Source: Salvia splendens
Lineage: Eukaryota; Streptophyta; Magnoliopsida; Lamiales; Lamiaceae
DNA: 64,000 nucleotides
Reading direction: 5' to 3'
Assembly (NCBI RefSeq): GCF_004379255.2
Contig: NC_056051.1
Coordinates: 2,878,062 to 2,942,061, forward strand
Positions 59,501-64,000 of this stretch are shown piece after piece. Under the pieces are notes generated by a model that searched no databases, was not told the DNA's origin, and saw nothing but the letters and a program-made list of their open reading frames with translations. Within the stretch, counting starts at the first letter, position 1. Each line of letters begins with the position of its first letter. Made by a program: the position numbers and the translations under genes.

Positions 59501-61481
59501 CGAGGATCGCCACCAAGCGGGTAAAAGTCCACCCCAGCTGACTTCACAAATCCACGGAAATTGGAGTGAGTTGCCAACCTTACATGATGACCGTATGCCT
59601 GTTCTCATTTAGAATAAGCAATAAATAATGGGGATGTAAAACTATTGGAGAGTGCTTAACAAGAAACTTATGCCTTACCTGAAGTCTCCTTGCAACAGCA
59701 AGGAATGGCTGTACATCTCCTCTTGTTCCAACTACAAGCACTGCAATCTTTAGTTTTGGAACCGATTTATTATGATCGGTAACAATATAATCAATAGCAG
59801 AAGGAACTCTATCCAACTGATGGAGCTCTAATAACGTTGAAGCTACAGGAGAATCCTTAGTGAGGTCAACCTCCACAGTTCCATCCCTTTGGATCTTCAT
59901 TATCTCCACAATTAATTGTTTCTGGACCAAAACAACGCAAAAGTACAAAATCAATAAAAAAAATACATCTTCTTATAAGTCCAAGTAGCAAGCTCGAGAG
60001 CCTATTGATGGGAGTGAATAAATGGTAAATACCAACAACAGCAGTCAAGGGTGGTACCCTTGAATAAGCATATCTTTCAAATTGCGTATGATGTAAACAT
60101 GCATGTCTCTGTGATGAAAACAAGGACATCTATCGCGTCATTTTTAAAAAGCGAGTACCAAACGATTTATTTTGGATGCTTGCATCATTATAAGTATGAA
60201 GGAAGTGCAAAGATTCAGAACCTCTTCCCAGTATATAACACCATTAGAAAATGATAGGCAAAACTACAAAAGCCAATGAGATATCCAATATCAAAGAATC
60301 CACTACTAAAGAAGTTATTTTAGACTGCACAGAAATAAAGCATTGATTTGGGCGTTGTGCATCAACAATTTCTCTGTCGCAAAAATATTACTTTGGTCAA
60401 ACAAACTAAACGGAAAAAAGAAGCATAAATATTTGTCTAATATCTAAGGAAATAAGAAGTCGAGCACAACATCTATAATTAATGAGTAGGGAACCAATAT
60501 TTGAGCTTAACCTGACATTCATGCATTGTGTTCTTATGTTTCGCATTGGTGTTCAACTTCGGTTGCGCAGGTTCTCTCAGGTTACACTAATGGATTCATT
60601 TAAAAAGAGGATTTGGGAGAAGGCATTCACAAACTACAAATCAGATTTGATAAGCTATGTGAAAAGCAATGAGACAAACCCACAGCCATAGTAAAGCATA
60701 CATGCTATGCGAGATTAATCTAAACCAGAATGCCACTTTAGAAAATGAAAAAGCAGATATGTATAGCCCGCACTTGTCCACTGTATATACAAAGAAGCAT
60801 GTTGAGAAGCACAAATGAGAATGAATTCGAGACATTTATGCAATGTATCTAACCTTCTCACGTTCTGAGAGTCTATCCAACTTTAGAGCAGACAATGGAC
60901 TACCCATGCCCATCCCTTTCTCAGTCATTGACCGCGTAAATGCTAGCTCTTCATTTTCAAGGAAGAGGGTTCTCTCCACAGGTGCTGTAATGCAATGCTC
61001 CAATCCTTAAGGCACAAAGAAAATGTTCAAGTAAGAAAAACAGTATCGATCTAACAGTGAAGAAAAGTGGCACGGAACAGGCAGAGCTTCAAAATTTGAA
61101 TTTCCAGGCCTTGCAATTAATGCTAATTTACATTAACGAGAACCATGAGTTCTAACCTTTGCGCATCCGAGGCGAAGGAGTAAGACTGAGATCATTCACC
61201 GAAGAGACCTCTACTGCAGATGATGACTGGGACAAATTTGATTGTTGAACGTTGGCCAGAGGTGTCGAAGGCAAATCAAACTCACCATCCGTAGACTGAT
61301 TATCTTGTCGATCGTTAGAACTTCCATTGAGACTGTCCCCCTCACCCTGTCTCTCTCTCAATGTAAATGACACATCAGAATCATCAATTTGATTTGTACT
61401 ATTAGACTCCTCCTCATCCTGGCCTCTCTCCATCGGAGTTTCTAAAGCTTTTGTATCCTTGCCAATCCCGTGATCAACCAT
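56549..61481 (-). CDS. UGT80A2: Sterol 3-beta-glucosyltransferase (GT28-like, UGT80 type)
   Basis: Thirteen exons: 61481-61157, 61005-60854, 59921-59679, 59598-59487, 59230-59060, 58806-58743, 58652-58595, 58504-58327, 58060-57930, 57827-57725, 57621-57545, 57246-57199, 56905-56549. The sum is 2019 nt, 672 codons. The N-terminus (about 1-150) is a polar, Ser/Asp/Glu-rich region; the GT-B fold begins with LKIAVLVVGTRGDVQPF (about 217-232), followed by PLGGDPRVLAG, FTMPWTPTYAFPHPL, QPIYIGFGSM and the UDP-sugar-binding HHGGAGTT (about 540-547) with PTTIVPFFGDQFFWG. The enzyme transfers glucose from UDP-glucose to membrane sterols at the plasma membrane or ER, giving steryl glucosides. The C-terminus has a Pro-rich tail and ends in CCWACGS. 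Intron 9 is 102 nt, in frame and without a stop. The symbol is by family resemblance; a UGT80B-type member cannot be excluded. Confidence 0.94.
57292..57461. mobile_element. Stowaway-like MITE in UGT80 intron 11
   Basis: TACTCCTCCGTTTCCTAAAAATAG at the left and CTATTTTTAGGAAACAGAGGGAGTA at the right are near-perfect inverted ends; 170 bp in total, between exons 11 and 12. Confidence 0.8.
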
Positions 61482-62282
61482 TTCACCACGAGAACTCCAA
61501 CAAAATTGAATACCTTCAGCAAATACACAACTTTTCTACTGAATCCCACAGGTTGAGAAACCTATGCATAAAAATGTGCAATCACAAGGCTAACTAATCA
61601 CAACATATCAAATAGCAGCAACTACAATCAGAAGTTCAAATTTCCCAAAAAAGTTTCCAGCTTTGCAACTTTACACACAGCTAGTACCAAACCCTCCCCA
61701 CACCGCAGTAAAAAACAATCACACTCACACATACCTAAAAATCTCAATTGGTAGCATAAATAAAAGACACCCAACTACTGCTTGTTCAAATAAAGAGGGA
61801 TTCAACTGCAAACCTTCTCTTGTAGGAGAAAGCTTCAAGCTTTGCAGGATGTCGGAGAAATTGCAAGCGAATTCAACAATATTGCAAAAGGGTTTAATAA
61901 TTAATTTACATAAATTAACAATTTGACACAAATATTGTTAAAATTTTAAAATAAAGATAACTGGGACATTTTTGTTTTACATTTATAATTAGCCTTGTAA
62001 ATCGCAACTCAATGTTGACTCACTATTAAGTTGTAATTTAATTCCAAATTAAAATTCTAACTGGATTCTATGTCAGCTTTGGCAATTGTTTTAAATTAAT
62101 TTATGTAGACGCCGTCTTAGATTTGGTAAAAAGTACATGCATATTTAATCATTGACTAGTTGTCAGTTTTCTGACAGCAAAAAAATGTCTTTCTTTAATA
62201 TATTTGGAGCTTGTTTTGCAAGGGTGTGATATAATGCTAGTACACCTATGTTGTTGTTTGAAAAATTAACATTTTACTATTA

Positions 62283-62590
62283 AGATTAAAGGTCAATTTT
62301 GGTTATAAATATATGAAAAAAATACGAATTTAATCCAAAATATTCACTTTTTGAAAAATAAATCCATAACAAATGAAAATGTCAACGAAGTAGTCCTTTT
62401 TCTGACGGTTCCATCAAAAACCTAACGGTCAATCATAATTGCACAGTAGCAGTTCTTTTGACGGAACCGTAAAAAAAGACCATTCCGACAAGAATTTCTT
62501 TTGTTATGGACCTGTTTTTCAAAAAGTAAATGTTTTGGACCAAATCCATATTTTGGTTATATGTTTAGGATCAAAATTAACATTTACTCT
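62283..62590. mobile_element. Foldback element with GACGGTTCCGTC-like core (copy 2)
   Basis: Shares block order with 5454-5749: AAAGGTCAATTTTGGT, CACTTTTTGAAAAA, GTC(A/G)ACGAAGTAGTC, the central (G)ACGGTTCC(G/A)TC with a partner GACGGAACCGT, AATGTTTTGGACCAAAT and ATATTTTGGTTATATGTTTA. It keeps the right end missing from copy 1 (GGATCAAAATTAACATTTAC). Confidence 0.78.
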
Positions 62591-63579
62591 GATTTTAATT
62601 GCAAGAATAACATTTAATTTATGATAAAAAAAAATATACTCCACTATAGAGGGTTAAAGACGAAAAGCCTTATTGTTGAACATTAATTTATAAAGTAAAT
62701 TTATTTATTTTTATATAATATTCTGTTACTGGCTTAATCCTATTTTATTAAGAAATAGTCCCACTCCTTATGATATAAAGGGTTTTAGTAACATAACATA
62801 ATTGTACTTTAGTCCTAAACTTCATTTCTAGTTATAAGGAATGAAATTAGACTATGAATCGATCACAATTATTTTTGTTTTTCATTCCTTAGGCAAAAAT
62901 TCAATCAAGTCTATCGATCGTTCATTTCCATTATCGATTTCATTCCTATTTTAATTTATGTCTACCTTTATTCCATCAAATTGTACCGAGCTTATGATTT
63001 AGTTTTATGTGTGTGATGAAATCCTTATCAACATATTTCCATCAATAGATTTGAACATTGTATTTTAGTTGAGAATGAATATAAGCCCGGTTCGACTTAT
63101 GTCTTCATCCACGGGAAAGCACCCAACAATCTTTATTCGCTCGCTCCTTGTCGGATCAAGAATCCTTACTAAACCGAAAATGAAGAAAACTACGAGCAAG
63201 ATTCAAAATCGCAAAGATGAACCGAACCGAACCGAACCTCACGGCTGAATTCTCAAACTCTCTCTGATTGAATTCCCTCAGCTGATATCTCTCTTTCTCC
63301 TCTCCTTAATTCTCTTCTAAACTTAAAGGAAAATGATCTATTCATATTTTCCAAATAAACGGCCCAGATCGCTTAATCTACATCTCAACCCTCCATTAGT
63401 TAGTTAACTACTATAACTAACTTGGATGAAGCCGCCAATAGCTCTCATTCATTTCAAGGCCACAAAACATACCACTCAAAAGGAAGCATGTAACTCACAT
63501 TAAATCAAAACATTATAACGTTCAAAACATCATACTCATAACATAAATTATCATCTTTTTAAATTTATGAACGAAAATA

Positions 63580-63932
63580 ATACTCCCTTCCTCCGCCATT
63601 AAATCAAAACATCATAATCATAACATAAATTCTCATCTTTTTTAATTTATGAACGAAAACAATACTCCCTTCATCCGCCATTAAATGCCCCATTTTTTTT
63701 CTTTTTCTTCCGTCCGGCAATAAGTGTCACATTTCACTTTTACTATATTTGGCAGGTGGACCATTCATTCCACTAACTCATTTCACTCACATTTTATTAT
63801 AAAACTAATAATATAAAAGTATGTCTCACATTCCACTAACTTATTCCATTTGTTTTATCATAAAAAGTCAAACAATTTTTTAAAACCCGAACCAATCAAA
63901 TATGGGACATTTATTCATGGACGCACTGAGTA
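63580..63932. mobile_element. Stowaway-like MITE with duplicated left end
   Basis: A complete copy runs from TACTCCCTTCATCCGCC (63663) to ATGGACGCACTGAGTA (63932). A left end with its flank (ATAAATT.TCATCTTTTT, TGAACGAAAA.AATACTCCCTTC) occurs once more about 80 bp upstream, a local tandem duplication. Confidence 0.65.
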
Positions 63933-64000
63933 TAACTAAAAAACTCGATATTCTTTAGTACAAATAGATATAAACAAATGAAAGAAAACATAAACATAAA

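Larger units (their letters stand above)
61482..64000. other. UGT80 promoter/leader and right-hand intergenic DNA
   Basis: The first few hundred bases probably contain the UGT80 5' UTR (no TATA recognised). The rest is AT-rich with a foldback element and MITE copies (listed). No gene found. Confidence 0.45.

Noticed and set aside
60482..60691. 69-codon plus-strand frame in UGT80 intron 2
   Set aside because: No domain, antisense within an intron; chance frame.
1..64000. tRNA, rRNA, CRISPR, bacterial operon or plasmid features
   Set aside because: Looked for by characteristic motifs and layout; none seen, and the sequence is plainly plant nuclear DNA.

Overview
This is nuclear DNA from a flowering plant, almost certainly a eudicot and by feel a member of the Lamiales (a Salvia-like genome; inference only). 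Genes are split by many GT-AG introns, families are plant-specific (DUF26 receptor kinase, GH35 beta-galactosidase with lectin tail, ERF factor, PMEI, UGT80), intergenic DNA is AT-rich and packed with LTR remnants and MITEs, and there is no operon or Shine-Dalgarno logic.

Five protein genes read as intact: a PMEI-domain inhibitor (20906-21490, +), a 19-exon beta-galactosidase (25731-31394, -, 836 aa by my splice model), a two-exon ERF transcription factor (35323-36858, -, 387 aa), an intronless carboxylesterase (53876-54853, +, 325 aa) and a 13-exon sterol 3-beta-glucosyltransferase of the UGT80 type (56549-61481, -, 672 aa). For the three spliced genes the exon lengths sum to a multiple of three and every junction restores a family-typical reading. 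No tRNA, rRNA or CRISPR was recognised.

Broken genes are as numerous: a cysteine-rich receptor kinase with a one-base loss in its catalytic loop exon (1476-6579, -), an R1-type NLR relic lacking the NB-ARC (11450-12246, -), a truncated PMEI copy fused to an LRR receptor-kinase relic that is itself split by an LTR-like insertion (14120-16920, +), and pentatricopeptide-like fragments inside a long-inverted-repeat element (23707-24704).

Mobile DNA dominates the rest. Left edge: 5' LTR and gag of a copia element, running off the window. 2015-3133: a hAT-like element nested in a Mutator-like MITE, both with target duplications, in a CRK intron. 8287-8966: a solo-LTR-like insertion with a 5-bp duplication. 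12.6-18.7 kb: LTR remnants around the kinase relic. 22584-23340: a copia-type LTR. 42223-44029 and 49350-51178: sister PIF/Harbinger-like elements carrying only a SANT/NAM-associated-like ORF. Stowaway-like, Tourist-like, CACTA-like and Mutator-like MITEs are scattered throughout, several in introns.

The genes do not form a pathway. Two (beta-galactosidase, PMEI) act on cell-wall polysaccharide, one on membrane sterols, one on small esters, one in transcription. The most unusual material is structural: MITEs at splice sites, a shared GGGGTGCR-ended Mutator-like MITE group with 9-11 bp duplications, a foldback family with a GACGGTTCCGTC core that in one copy has acquired gene fragments, and the ORF1-only Harbinger pair.
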